Shown here one piece after another: positions 8,451-16,322 of a stretch of DNA of 55,858 nt (position 1 is its first letter; each line of letters begins with the position of its first letter). Source of the stretch: a virus; IMG/VR virus record IMGVR_UViG_3300021364_000027, positions 1 to 55,858 of that record; one strand, 5' to 3'. The position numbers were made by a program, and so were the translations under genes. The notes below the pieces were generated by a model, which did no database searches, had not been told where the DNA came from, and saw nothing but the letters and a program-made list of their open reading frames with translations.

Positions 8451-9529
8451 TACTTAAATTGTTCTCCAAAAGGATCAAATTCTTTTCCGCATTTCATTGA
8501 ACAAACTTTTAATTTTCCGTTTCCACAACTTGGTTGATTCCAACTATCTTCAATTTCGTCAAATAGTCCTGTATCAAATACTGCTTTGAGTCCATGCTTT
8601 TTAGCACTAATTGCGTCTTTGCCGCCGGAACGTTCAATGAAATCCCATACTTGTTCTACCATAGGATTTTTATGCCACCACTTGTACATACGTCCAGCAG
8701 TCCAACAACAGGGCATTGCTAATCCTTCTGCTGTAATAAACAAACTACCTTCGTCTTTTACTTTGCAATTCACAGGTACTACATCATAGTAAGCATCCAT
8801 TGATCCATATTTTTGTATAAGCATATCTTGTTTGCTTAATGCTTTGTTTTGATACTTTTTGTCAGGTTTTTTTAATTCTGTTGTTTTTTCACCTTTGCGG
8901 TTTACTGCTTGGTGTGATTCTTTCTTTTTACTGTCTGCTGTAATAAATCTTCCGGTTTTCTTTGCTTGAAATTTTTCACAACCGTGTGCATTTGCAATAA
9001 CTTTTGCAGCTTCAACTTGATGTTGATTGTGTTCAAATATTAAAAAGTCCCAACGTGCTCTGCCGCCTGCGGCAGTAAATGCTTTCATATTGCGACTTAC
9101 ATTATCCCATACAACACCCTGCCTGTATATGTGATTAGTATCCCTAAGCCCGTCCACGCTAAAGATAACAGCACCCATCCTGCCAAAGACTTGGGCAAGT
9201 TCACGCCACCATTCTTCATTTTTTGCTCCTGCATTAGTGTTCATAGAGAGCCACATGTCTTTATTATGCTCTCGAAAGTATTTGAAAATTTCTAGGGTAT
9301 CTCTTGCAACAATAGGATCTCCTAAGTTGCCACACATGTACATTGTTTTTAATTGTTTGATAAAGTCTGGTTCAAAGATGCGCTTACAATCATCAAGTGT
9401 AAGTTCACTCAAATCAATGTGTGGATTTAAATCACCACCATTCTGATTACGGTCGCACATAGGGCAACTTGCTTGGCAGTTCTGTGTGTTTTCTAAATGA
9501 ACCACACGTATATCTTCATATTTATACAT
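8450..9529 (-). CDS. Radical-SAM enzyme, class B
   Basis: A 359-residue protein with Cys18-x3-Cys22-x2-Cys25 (CQASCPMC) and the class-defining CGNLGDP at 66-72. It shares DGLRDTNHIYRQG with its neighbours. A lysine-rich insert around residues 195-235 (KKTG..KKKES..KGEKTTELKKPDKK) is not present in the two downstream paralogues. The C-terminal part has PCCWTAGR and CSMKCG. It is the first of three class B genes in a row and lies directly downstream of a 74-residue orphan gene, overlapping it by eight bases. Confidence 0.88.
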   Translation of the reverse strand: MYKYEDIRVVHLENTQNCQASCPMCDRNQNGGDLNPHIDLSELTLDDCKRIFEPDFIKQLKTMYMCGNLGDPIVARDTLEIFKYFREHNKDMWLSMNTNAGAKNEEWWRELAQVFGRMGAVIFSVDGLRDTNHIYRQGVVWDNVSRNMKAFTAAGGRARWDFLIFEHNQHQVEAAKVIANAHGCEKFQAKKTGRFITADSKKKESHQAVNRKGEKTTELKKPDKKYQNKALSKQDMLIQKYGSMDAYYDVVPVNCKVKDEGSLFITAEGLAMPCCWTAGRMYKWWHKNPMVEQVWDFIERSGGKDAISAKKHGLKAVFDTGLFDEIEDSWNQPSCGNGKLKVCSMKCGKEFDPFGEQFK

Positions 9530-9746
9530 CGTATACCAACTTTACATCCTTACCAGGCCCAACTTTACTGGGCAAATCTCCGTACTGATCTATGTACCAT
9601 TCTATTACAGCCTTATACCAGTTCCAACTATTATGGTGTGCTGCTTTGTTAAATTGCCAAATGTTGTTGTTTGTTGCTTCTATTGTACTTAGAGCTCTTG
9701 CACTTTCTAATTGCAATTCTCTAGTTGTAAAATTACTTAAATCCAT
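9522..9746 (-). CDS. Small protein of unknown function (74 aa)
   Basis: A 74-residue protein I do not recognise. It begins MDLSNFTTRELQLESARAL, probably helical, and its middle is rich in aromatic and histidine residues (HHNSWNWYKAVIEWYI). There is no cysteine, signal peptide or membrane segment. It is fitted exactly between a methyltransferase-like gene (one-base overlap at 9746) and a class B radical-SAM gene (eight-base overlap), so it is very probably translated. It could be a partner or substrate of a neighbouring enzyme, but nothing in the sequence proves that. Confidence 0.6.
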   Translation of the reverse strand: MDLSNFTTRELQLESARALSTIEATNNNIWQFNKAAHHNSWNWYKAVIEWYIDQYGDLPSKVGPGKDVKLVYDV

Positions 9747-10642
9747 TACTTGCGTCCAATCAACATAAACCTTTTATATCCTGGTAGCTCTAATTCGCCT
9801 TCGTACAAAATTTCAGATAACTTAAATTTCTTTTTCATAGCTTCTACACTTGTGACACAATTAACATGTTCTTCAATATCAAATAAATTATTACTCTGAA
9901 TTGCGATAATAGAGTTTTGTTTAATATTATAAAACCATTGTTCGTCCATATGTTCAGCACTGGTATTAACAATTAAGTCAGGCACAAATTTAGTAGGAAA
10001 AGTTTCTCCTGCTGCATTTGTCAAAGGCACTGTGCAATGATTTAAAAATTGTTCTATGTCTTCAATTTTCATGCACGAACTCTTAACTTTCCAATCTGTA
10101 ATCAAATGATTGTTAATAATTTTATCACTGATATGACATGCTTGCGGATCTTGATCTATTACACGAATTTTATCAAACTCAATATGCTGATCAAAAAATC
10201 TAACTAATTGTCCCATCCATCCAGCATATATTAAAATATTATCAAATTTTGGATTGATTTTTTGTAATTCTTCGATTAACCAAATCTTACTTCTAATTTG
10301 TCCTCTACTAAATGCATCTGCAAGTGCATTCATATCATAACCATTGCGTCCATACTTATGGAAAATATCTAAGATGTCTACATCTGGAAGTCTTTTTCTC
10401 ATTACACTTACAGTTTCAACAAAGTCAATAGGTTCTTGTTCAAGAAGTTTAAAATAAAAATTAAACCGTGATAGTTTTTCGCTTGGATCACCAGAATCTG
10501 CTAAACACAAATTTTTTACACTGTTTGCTTTGTTTTCGCTAAAGTATACGCTAATAAGTTGATCAACAAATAATTTTGAAATAAAATCATCTTCAAAATC
10601 AAAATAATCTTGTAATCCATATAACCAACTAGGTGGTTGCAT
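9746..10642 (-). CDS. Methyltransferase-like protein
   Basis: A 298-residue protein whose C-terminal two thirds looks like a class I SAM-binding fold. ILIYAGWMGQLVRFF fits motif I, RVIDQDPQACHIS fits the acidic-residue strand, and DLIVNTSAEHM fits motif IV. The preceding segment FSRGQIRSKIWLIEEL is almost repeated in the gene at 26361 (FWKGQIKSKVWLIEKL), as is the ending LPGYKRFMLIGRK, so the two are paralogues. Both lie close to radical-SAM genes. The N-terminal 100 or so residues are unique to this copy. Methyl transfer is an inference from fold-like motifs. Confidence 0.6.
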   Translation of the reverse strand: MQPPSWLYGLQDYFDFEDDFISKLFVDQLISVYFSENKANSVKNLCLADSGDPSEKLSRFNFYFKLLEQEPIDFVETVSVMRKRLPDVDILDIFHKYGRNGYDMNALADAFSRGQIRSKIWLIEELQKINPKFDNILIYAGWMGQLVRFFDQHIEFDKIRVIDQDPQACHISDKIINNHLITDWKVKSSCMKIEDIEQFLNHCTVPLTNAAGETFPTKFVPDLIVNTSAEHMDEQWFYNIKQNSIIAIQSNNLFDIEEHVNCVTSVEAMKKKFKLSEILYEGELELPGYKRFMLIGRK

Positions 10643-12254
10643 TAAATTTCTCCTTTAACCAATCAAAGTCATTGATTTTTCTAAGTGCTTCTATATCGCC
10701 AGAGTGTTTTTCACCATATGCTTTTCCGGCTTTTGCGCCAAGTATAGCATACTCACCATATTTACGTTCTGTGCCAACACTGGTCCATATTGTTAGACGC
10801 TCTTGTGTTTCTGTATCTTTTTGCCTATCAATTACTTTACTACTTAATTTACAGCATTCTCTAAATGCACTTTTCCATGTTTCAAACTCGCCTGTGTTAA
10901 ATCCAGTAATAACACTAAGCTCTCCTACAGCTCTAAACTTATCGCTGATACTTGTTGTCATATCTGGCTTGGTTAAATCCATATCAATTGTTTTTTGTGT
11001 TGGAAATAATTTTACGCCGCCGTATCCATAAATCAAATCATTGATAGGATTAATACTTCTCCACACATGCACTGTATCTTTATCCCATTGCGCACACTGA
11101 TAGTCAAAATTAAATTCTTTTAATATTGTTGCATCACCATCAATAATCCAAAACATTTCAGTATCACAAAGTTTTGCTGCTTCTATATGTGCTTGGTGAA
11201 TGCCTTTAACTCCGTGAACACGTTTACAATGAGGGAAACGTTCTAATACTTTTTTGTAGTTTTTATCCGCATTTGGTTCTTGATAGCTGATAAAAACCAT
11301 ATCATAAGGATTTGGTGTGCTTATAGTAATATCAACTTCCTTTTTGTTGGCAATGAACTTGTATTCAAATTCACGTCTGCTAAATTTTGCATACTTACTG
11401 CATAAGATTATTCCATCGTGATACTTGCCGTTTAGAAAAGCATGATTTATATTTCTGTCAAATGTTTGGTCATGACTGAAATATGTATCAAACTTAAATC
11501 TAGGTGTTGGATTTACATAGTTAGGAATAAACCAAAACATTTCAGTTGGTGAATTTTCTAAAGCATCAAGATATTCTTCATAACATGTAAAGTAATACTT
11601 TTGATACAATGTTGGTCCACTGCCAACAATATCCCATTCTTTTCTGCTTACTAAATGTCTATGTTCTATTTCTTTTTTTGTGACTGGCTTGTGTTTTGAA
11701 CATAGGAATAAGCCATTGTATAGTTTCCTTCCATTAACATCATGTATAAATGCATGGTTTTCTCTCCTGTTGTATGTGTCGTGGTGTGTGAAATATAAAT
11801 CTGGAATATTTGACTTTATGTTTTTTGTATCGACCCAAAACAATTCAGATGATGATGTTTCAAGAGCTTGTAAATATTGTTCATAGGTATCAATGTAAAA
11901 ATGATTGTAAGGCAACGGTTTACTAGCAACTATGTCTACTTTTTTATGCTGCACAAAAAATCTATGTGTAAGTTCTTTATCACTAAAATTTTTATTTTTT
12001 GGCAATAAAAATACACCATCATATGTTTTATCATTTAAAAACACATGAGGCAAATCTTGGCTCCATTCGTCAGGAACATAATCAAAATTAAAACTGTTTT
12101 CAATTTCTATATCATCAAAAACAATCCAAACAAAATTAGTCAAACTGATTTGCTGTGCTTTTTGCACAGTATCAGCTTTTTTTGCTACTAAAACTCTTTT
12201 CTTGAGTTGATTATATTGTTCTTGGTTGTTTCCTACAAACACAATGTCAAACAT
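10629..12254 (-). CDS. Glycosyltransferase with degenerate tandem repeats
   Basis: A 541-residue protein, first gene of the operon. The C-terminal half contains FISYQEPNADKNYKKVLERF followed by WIIDGDATI, matching the single-domain protein at 41778 (SYDEPNAEKNY, TIDGDNIV); DGD is a plausible GT-A metal and nucleotide-sugar motif. Upstream are about three repeats of roughly 100 residues of the pattern (S/T)E(L/M)FW...HAF(L/I)....(Y/H)(D/N)G..LC.K....(R/H).....K..DI, and the last repeat merges into the catalytic domain. The repeats lack DGD and so may be non-catalytic copies. The ATG sits five bases after a consensus -10 box, implying a nearly leaderless mRNA. Confidence 0.65.
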   Translation of the reverse strand: MFDIVFVGNNQEQYNQLKKRVLVAKKADTVQKAQQISLTNFVWIVFDDIEIENSFNFDYVPDEWSQDLPHVFLNDKTYDGVFLLPKNKNFSDKELTHRFFVQHKKVDIVASKPLPYNHFYIDTYEQYLQALETSSSELFWVDTKNIKSNIPDLYFTHHDTYNRRENHAFIHDVNGRKLYNGLFLCSKHKPVTKKEIEHRHLVSRKEWDIVGSGPTLYQKYYFTCYEEYLDALENSPTEMFWFIPNYVNPTPRFKFDTYFSHDQTFDRNINHAFLNGKYHDGIILCSKYAKFSRREFEYKFIANKKEVDITISTPNPYDMVFISYQEPNADKNYKKVLERFPHCKRVHGVKGIHQAHIEAAKLCDTEMFWIIDGDATILKEFNFDYQCAQWDKDTVHVWRSINPINDLIYGYGGVKLFPTQKTIDMDLTKPDMTTSISDKFRAVGELSVITGFNTGEFETWKSAFRECCKLSSKVIDRQKDTETQERLTIWTSVGTERKYGEYAILGAKAGKAYGEKHSGDIEALRKINDFDWLKEKFNATT

Positions 12255-12259
12255 ACTGT

Positions 12260-12288
12260 ATTATATATGTTCTAAAAAAGTATGTCAA
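12260..12288 (-). promoter_or_regulatory. Sigma70-type promoter for the 1-12254 operon
   Basis: On the minus strand TTGACA (12288-12283) and TATAAT (12265-12260) are separated by exactly 17 bases, a perfect match to the bacterial housekeeping consensus. Five bases separate the -10 box from the ATG at 12254, so transcription should begin at or next to the start codon. No Shine-Dalgarno sequence is possible on such a transcript. Confidence 0.85.
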
Positions 12289-12301
12289 GACCTAATTGAC
12301 C

Positions 12302-12320
12302 GATAAATATATTATAGGAG
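12302..12320 (+). promoter_or_regulatory. T4-type late promoter and RBS for 12328
   Basis: GATAAATA at 12302-12309 differs from the T4 late consensus TATAAATA by one base. AGGAG at 12316-12320 lies seven bases before the ATG at 12328. Together they indicate late expression with a short conventional leader, which fits a virion protein. Confidence 0.65.
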
Positions 12321-12327
12321 ACATGCT

Positions 12328-14181
12328 ATGGAAGTATATGAAGGTGGCCAGTATCGCATAGATATTGTAGGTAGTGATAGTTCACTGATTGTTGATAGTA
12401 ATACAGGAACTATTAGAGCAAATATTGCAAATCACGAAGGAGATGTTTTACTTGATCTAGACATTGCCAAAATGTACGGTTCTATACAAGGTAATATTTT
12501 TGATACTGAAAGCAACATAGCATATAATGCTTCAGAGAAAACATTTCATGGAATTTTCGACGGTGCGTTAACAAAAAATGGATTAGTTTTAATAAATCAG
12601 CACAGTTCTAATGTGCCATTAGCAGACGACATTTATGGTCCAGGCAACATTGTTGCATATGATAGACAACAAAACAAATTCTATGGCAACTTTGCAGGCA
12701 ATATTGTCGACAACACAGGTAATGTTTTACTATCAACAGATACAGAGTTTCCAAAACTTGTTGCCGATGTCCAAGGTAATGTCTACGACAATGACGGTGT
12801 TGTAGTGCTCGATGTTGATAACGGTCGTCTAAATAATATTTCATACACAGGTAGTATTCAAAAACAAATCGAACCAGGAACTTATGATTACGCATACAAT
12901 CAAGAAACTGACACATTTAAAGGCAAGTTTTACGGAAACATAATTGACGAATCCCAAAACATTTTAGTAGATGTAGACAATCACAAAATTAATGTTTCAT
13001 TGTATGGACACATTAGAAGTTTGATTAACAACAATATTGTATATAATGCTGATACAGAAACTTTTGCAGGTAATGTATCAGGCGATATTATCGACGAAAC
13101 TGACGATGTAGTTTTAAATCCAGCACTGAGACGTTTAAATTCTAGTGTATACGACAGTAATGGAAATATATTATTAGATTATGAGAACAGAACATTTTAC
13201 GGAACTGTGACCGGAGTAAACGCTAATGTCTTAGATGGTGACATTATCGATGGCACTGACACAATTTTTACAGTTCATAACAGAACATTTTTAGAAGAAA
13301 TTTCTGGTAATTTTGTAGGAAGTTTCAAAGGTAATTTATTAGACGGTGATAATAATTATATCTATGACTATTCTGCTAATAGTTTAAATGCAGGATCTGT
13401 AAATGCTACAACATTAACTGGACACCATGCAGGTACACATTCAGGTAATTACACGCACACAGATGGTGTCTTGTTCGATGCAACACTCAAACACTGGAGT
13501 GGAGTAAGTCTAAACGGTAATATTTTTGCAGATAATGGTTTAGAAGTTTTTGATGCTACAGCAAATACATTGTCTACCCAAACAGTATATGCAGATACAG
13601 TTGTTGCTACAAGTTTAGATCTCGATACCACAGAAATTACAAGAGATGGTATAAATGTTATTGTTGAAAGTGCATTTAGTATGCCAGCACTAACTGGAAA
13701 ATTTTACCGTTCTACTCAGCCAAATATTCCCGATTGGTATCAACAAGGTATTAGGGTAGAAGCTATCGGTGGATCATGGTTAGATCCGGCAGCAGTCTCA
13801 GCAGGAACTAAACTTCCTGCACTAGCATTTAATGCTGCAATTGCCTATGCATATCAAGATGATTCTACTTATGAAAATGATAACGATTTACAATTTGCAA
13901 GTGTTGCAGGTATCTATGCAAAAATTCCCGACGATGCAGTAATAAGCACATCAGCAGGCGAACACAGAGGTTGTCCGGGTGAATTAATATTTGCTACACA
14001 ATCACCTACATATGGTGTAAATTATATGATACTCGATGCTAATGGACAACTTGCAGTTGACTTGAAAGATTTTAAAGTACATGGAGAAACAGGAGTCACA
14101 CCAAGCAACACCAGCACACCAGACAGTTGGCTACAAGCAACTGTCAATGGCGAAACTAGGTTTATCCCGCTTTACAGCTAA
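12328..14181 (+). CDS. Repeat-rich tail-fibre-like virion protein
   Basis: A 617-residue protein built from roughly ten short repeats of about 25-40 residues of the form GNI(F/V/I)D....N(I/V)(A/L)(Y/L)(D/N).....F.G, alternating charged turns and hydrophobic strands, as expected of a beta-solenoid or trimeric fibre shaft. Residues after about 450 are non-repetitive, and the protein ends in WLQATVNGETRFIPLYS, the kind of closing strand seen on many marine phage fibres. There is no transmembrane segment. A late promoter and good RBS precede it. It is separated from the main virion block by over 30 kb of enzyme genes and is best read as an adhesin or accessory fibre. Confidence 0.6.
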   Translation: MEVYEGGQYRIDIVGSDSSLIVDSNTGTIRANIANHEGDVLLDLDIAKMYGSIQGNIFDTESNIAYNASEKTFHGIFDGALTKNGLVLINQHSSNVPLADDIYGPGNIVAYDRQQNKFYGNFAGNIVDNTGNVLLSTDTEFPKLVADVQGNVYDNDGVVVLDVDNGRLNNISYTGSIQKQIEPGTYDYAYNQETDTFKGKFYGNIIDESQNILVDVDNHKINVSLYGHIRSLINNNIVYNADTETFAGNVSGDIIDETDDVVLNPALRRLNSSVYDSNGNILLDYENRTFYGTVTGVNANVLDGDIIDGTDTIFTVHNRTFLEEISGNFVGSFKGNLLDGDNNYIYDYSANSLNAGSVNATTLTGHHAGTHSGNYTHTDGVLFDATLKHWSGVSLNGNIFADNGLEVFDATANTLSTQTVYADTVVATSLDLDTTEITRDGINVIVESAFSMPALTGKFYRSTQPNIPDWYQQGIRVEAIGGSWLDPAAVSAGTKLPALAFNAAIAYAYQDDSTYENDNDLQFASVAGIYAKIPDDAVISTSAGEHRGCPGELIFATQSPTYGVNYMILDANGQLAVDLKDFKVHGETGVTPSNTSTPDSWLQATVNGETRFIPLYS

Positions 14182-14849
14182 TGTTTGAATACTACTATAA
14201 CACAGTGCCAGGCAAAGGCCTGTGTAGAAACAATCTTGTATATACAAGCAAGATAGATAGACAAAATAATCTATTTAGTGTGCATTATACAGTAGACCAA
14301 ACCTATCATAAAAATGAGTGTTTACCTCAAGCAGTACTCAACGAAAAATGGCGTAGAGAATTTAAGTATACTTTAGAAGCACCTCACACACTTGACGTTA
14401 AAGAACTTGATAGTATTAAACGTAGAATAATTTTCAATATCCAAGGTGATGATTTTTGGCAACTTGCTGATTGCGACTGGCGTAATTTTGATAAAATACT
14501 GCCAGACTGGCAAGAACAAATGCTTACTATATTACAAGATTATAGAAACAAAGGCATATGGAAATACAGTCTGCATCCAAGCAGTTTTTTTATCATAGAC
14601 GATCAACTAAGAACTGTAAATCATTTCTTTTGCTACAGCGACGACGAACCTGAGGTAAGTATAGAAAGTGTACTTGATCATATTAGCAAAGATAGACAAG
14701 CAAAACTTTTTGAATATTTAGATACTCATGGAATAGATCCAAGAAAAACTTTTTCTTTTAAGTTTTACGGAGGTGTAGTATTGGATAACTTTAACAGTGA
14801 CTATCCTAAAGAATTTATAGAAGCAGCAAAGAAAATTTATCTGGCATAG
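14181..14849 (+). CDS. Unknown protein downstream of the fibre gene
   Basis: A 222-residue protein that starts on the last base of the fibre gene's stop codon (TAATG). I do not recognise a family with confidence. The segment YSLHPSSFFIIDDQLRTVNH loosely resembles the catalytic-loop region of small-molecule kinases (H-D-x-H-x-x-N...D), but the key Asp and Asn are absent, so an inactive kinase-like fold is only a guess. Its 3' end overlaps the convergent oxygenase gene by 35 bases. Coupling to the fibre gene suggests a role in fibre modification or assembly. Confidence 0.5.
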   Translation: MFEYYYNTVPGKGLCRNNLVYTSKIDRQNNLFSVHYTVDQTYHKNECLPQAVLNEKWRREFKYTLEAPHTLDVKELDSIKRRIIFNIQGDDFWQLADCDWRNFDKILPDWQEQMLTILQDYRNKGIWKYSLHPSSFFIIDDQLRTVNHFFCYSDDEPEVSIESVLDHISKDRQAKLFEYLDTHGIDPRKTFSFKFYGGVVLDNFNSDYPKEFIEAAKKIYLA

Positions 14850-15471
14850 CATCACGCAAATGTTGAATCCAAAAAGCATTCGTTTTAAATTTTACACCAG
14901 TTGACGTGATTGCAAAATCGTTCATTGCTCCTCTACTGTTAATTTCATTTAGCAATGGAGAAATATACTTGTCAAAAATAAATCTCGGATTATCTCCTCC
15001 TGCGATAATTTCTACAGCGTCCGTGACCCAGTCAGCTCTCTTTAACAAACATCTAACTACTAATTGATATCTTGGATATTGACCAAAGTTAGCAGCACTG
15101 TGATTACGTCCAGCATCCATTAAATAGTACTTGCCGTCGGGTTTTAAAGGAAACATATGATTGTTGTGTAAATCAAGAAGTGCTGCTGTATCTCCTGATA
15201 AATTCAAATGATATCTGTTGTCAATATCGCTGTGTAGTTGATAGCATGTGCCGCACTCTTGCCTAATAATACGTGCTTCTCCAATGTCTGGTAAGACACT
15301 TAGCAATTCCTCAAACACAGTACCTCGGTAGTGTGGACTTATTTTCCAAGGATCATAGAAAAAATCTCCAGTGGGCATATTAAGCACATTTTTACCTGTC
15401 CAGTCTTTGCACAATTCTGCTGCTTTTTGAATTAATTTTAAGTCTATACTGTAATCAGTGTTGCTAATCAT
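14815..15471 (-). CDS. 2-oxoglutarate/Fe(II) oxygenase, beta-hydroxylase-like
   Basis: A 218-residue protein with the iron-binding facial triad: LHSDIDN gives His80 and Asp82, and GRNHSAANFG gives His124, followed by Arg134 or Arg140 for 2-oxoglutarate. The order and the NHSAxNFG motif are typical of aspartyl/asparaginyl beta-hydroxylase-like dioxygenases. Such enzymes hydroxylate side chains or small molecules. It is a single minus-strand gene between two plus-strand blocks. The element GTTAAATA stands four bases before its ATG. Confidence 0.75.
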   Translation of the reverse strand: MISNTDYSIDLKLIQKAAELCKDWTGKNVLNMPTGDFFYDPWKISPHYRGTVFEELLSVLPDIGEARIIRQECGTCYQLHSDIDNRYHLNLSGDTAALLDLHNNHMFPLKPDGKYYLMDAGRNHSAANFGQYPRYQLVVRCLLKRADWVTDAVEIIAGGDNPRFIFDKYISPLLNEINSRGAMNDFAITSTGVKFKTNAFWIQHLRDAMPDKFSLLLL

Positions 15472-15475
15472 ACAG

Positions 15476-15483
15476 TATTTAAC
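15476..15483 (-). promoter_or_regulatory. Late-type promoter octamer, minus strand
   Basis: GTTAAATA on the minus strand, followed by CTGT and then the ATG at 15471. The octamer shares TAAATA with the T4 late consensus. The same sequence, TTAAATACTGTATG, precedes the start at 33096 on the other strand. Confidence 0.5.
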
Positions 15484-15484
15484 G

Positions 15485-15492
15485 TATAAGTA
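15485..15492 (+). promoter_or_regulatory. Late-type promoter octamer, plus strand
   Basis: TATAAGTA differs from the T4 late consensus TATAAATA at one base and lies five bases before the ATG at 15498. No Shine-Dalgarno sequence fits between them. Confidence 0.45.
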
Positions 15493-15497
15493 TTTGT

Positions 15498-16304
15498 ATG
15501 ATACGTGGTTTCGAAAACTTACCCTACATCGATTTAGATCCTTTTTTAGACATTGAAGGATTCAAAAATTTAAATGCTGAGATTTGTCGAGGCATGGCTC
15601 AAGCAAGACCGTTTGCCAAAGAAGGCACATGGATGCCAGCAGGTTTTGACTTAAAAGACATGAGCTATATTGGCAATTGGAAGCCTGTGTACAAAGCCTT
15701 TGAAGAATACCAAGCACTAGAAGCAGATAATCCTATACGCATAGAAGGCGATAAAATTTTTCCTACAGACTTTACAAACTATGCTGAACGTAATCAATTT
15801 GTTAGATATTTGAAAAGTGCTATGGGCGCACATGATCCGTACATATACTATGTATTACAAGAAGAAGGCACTAATATGAAAGATAGAGGTGCTGAACAAA
15901 GAGCAGCCACAGAAGAAAGTACTTACTTTCCAGGTGTTATGAGTTGGATAGCAGATCTACAGAAAAAATCAATTGTAGAACACGTAGGTAGAGTAATGTT
16001 TTTTGTAAGTGAAGCAAGTAGTAGACCTTTTGAGCATAGAGATTTAGATCCAGAAGTCAAAGACTACACTGATCACAATATTGAATTTATTCATATACGA
16101 CCAAACACCAAGCGTGGCTTTTATATTTGGGATCCAGAGCACAAACGCAAGCATTATGTAAATTCTCATGCTTGTTTTTTCAATGACCAAGACTGGCATG
16201 GTGGTGAATTTTCTATGGAACAAGAATATGGACTGCGTATTGATTGTAAATTTACTCAAGAATTCAAAAAACGCATAGGAATAGGACACTTGACACATTA
16301 CTAA
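15498..16304 (+). CDS. 2-oxoglutarate/Fe(II) oxygenase-like protein
   Basis: A 268-residue protein. RPFEHRDLD (His180, Asp182), FNDQDWHGGE (His234) and GLRIDCKF (Arg247) form a complete H-x-D...H...R set, as in 2-oxoglutarate-dependent dioxygenases. The spacing of about 52 residues between the metal ligands fits the double-stranded beta-helix core. The N-terminal 160 residues match nothing I recognise. It is followed after 18 bases by the QueC-like gene, whose own promoter lies partly inside the 3' end of this gene. The substrate is unknown. Confidence 0.68.
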   Translation: MIRGFENLPYIDLDPFLDIEGFKNLNAEICRGMAQARPFAKEGTWMPAGFDLKDMSYIGNWKPVYKAFEEYQALEADNPIRIEGDKIFPTDFTNYAERNQFVRYLKSAMGAHDPYIYYVLQEEGTNMKDRGAEQRAATEESTYFPGVMSWIADLQKKSIVEHVGRVMFFVSEASSRPFEHRDLDPEVKDYTDHNIEFIHIRPNTKRGFYIWDPEHKRKHYVNSHACFFNDQDWHGGEFSMEQEYGLRIDCKFTQEFKKRIGIGHLTHY

Positions 16305-16317
16305 AATGTGTTATAAT
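16290..16317 (+). promoter_or_regulatory. Sigma70-type promoter for 16323-20191
   Basis: TTGACA (16290-16295), 16-base spacer, TATAAT (16312-16317), a consensus housekeeping promoter. The ATG at 16323 is five bases beyond the -10 box, the same distance as at 12254, so the message is predicted to be leaderless. The -35 box is inside the end of the preceding gene. Confidence 0.83.
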
Positions 16318-16322
16318 TTAAT

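Noticed and set aside
14181-14849. Aminoglycoside or choline kinase-type enzyme
   Set aside because: The catalytic Asp and the metal-binding Asn are missing from the segment that looks like the loop, so no enzyme call is made.
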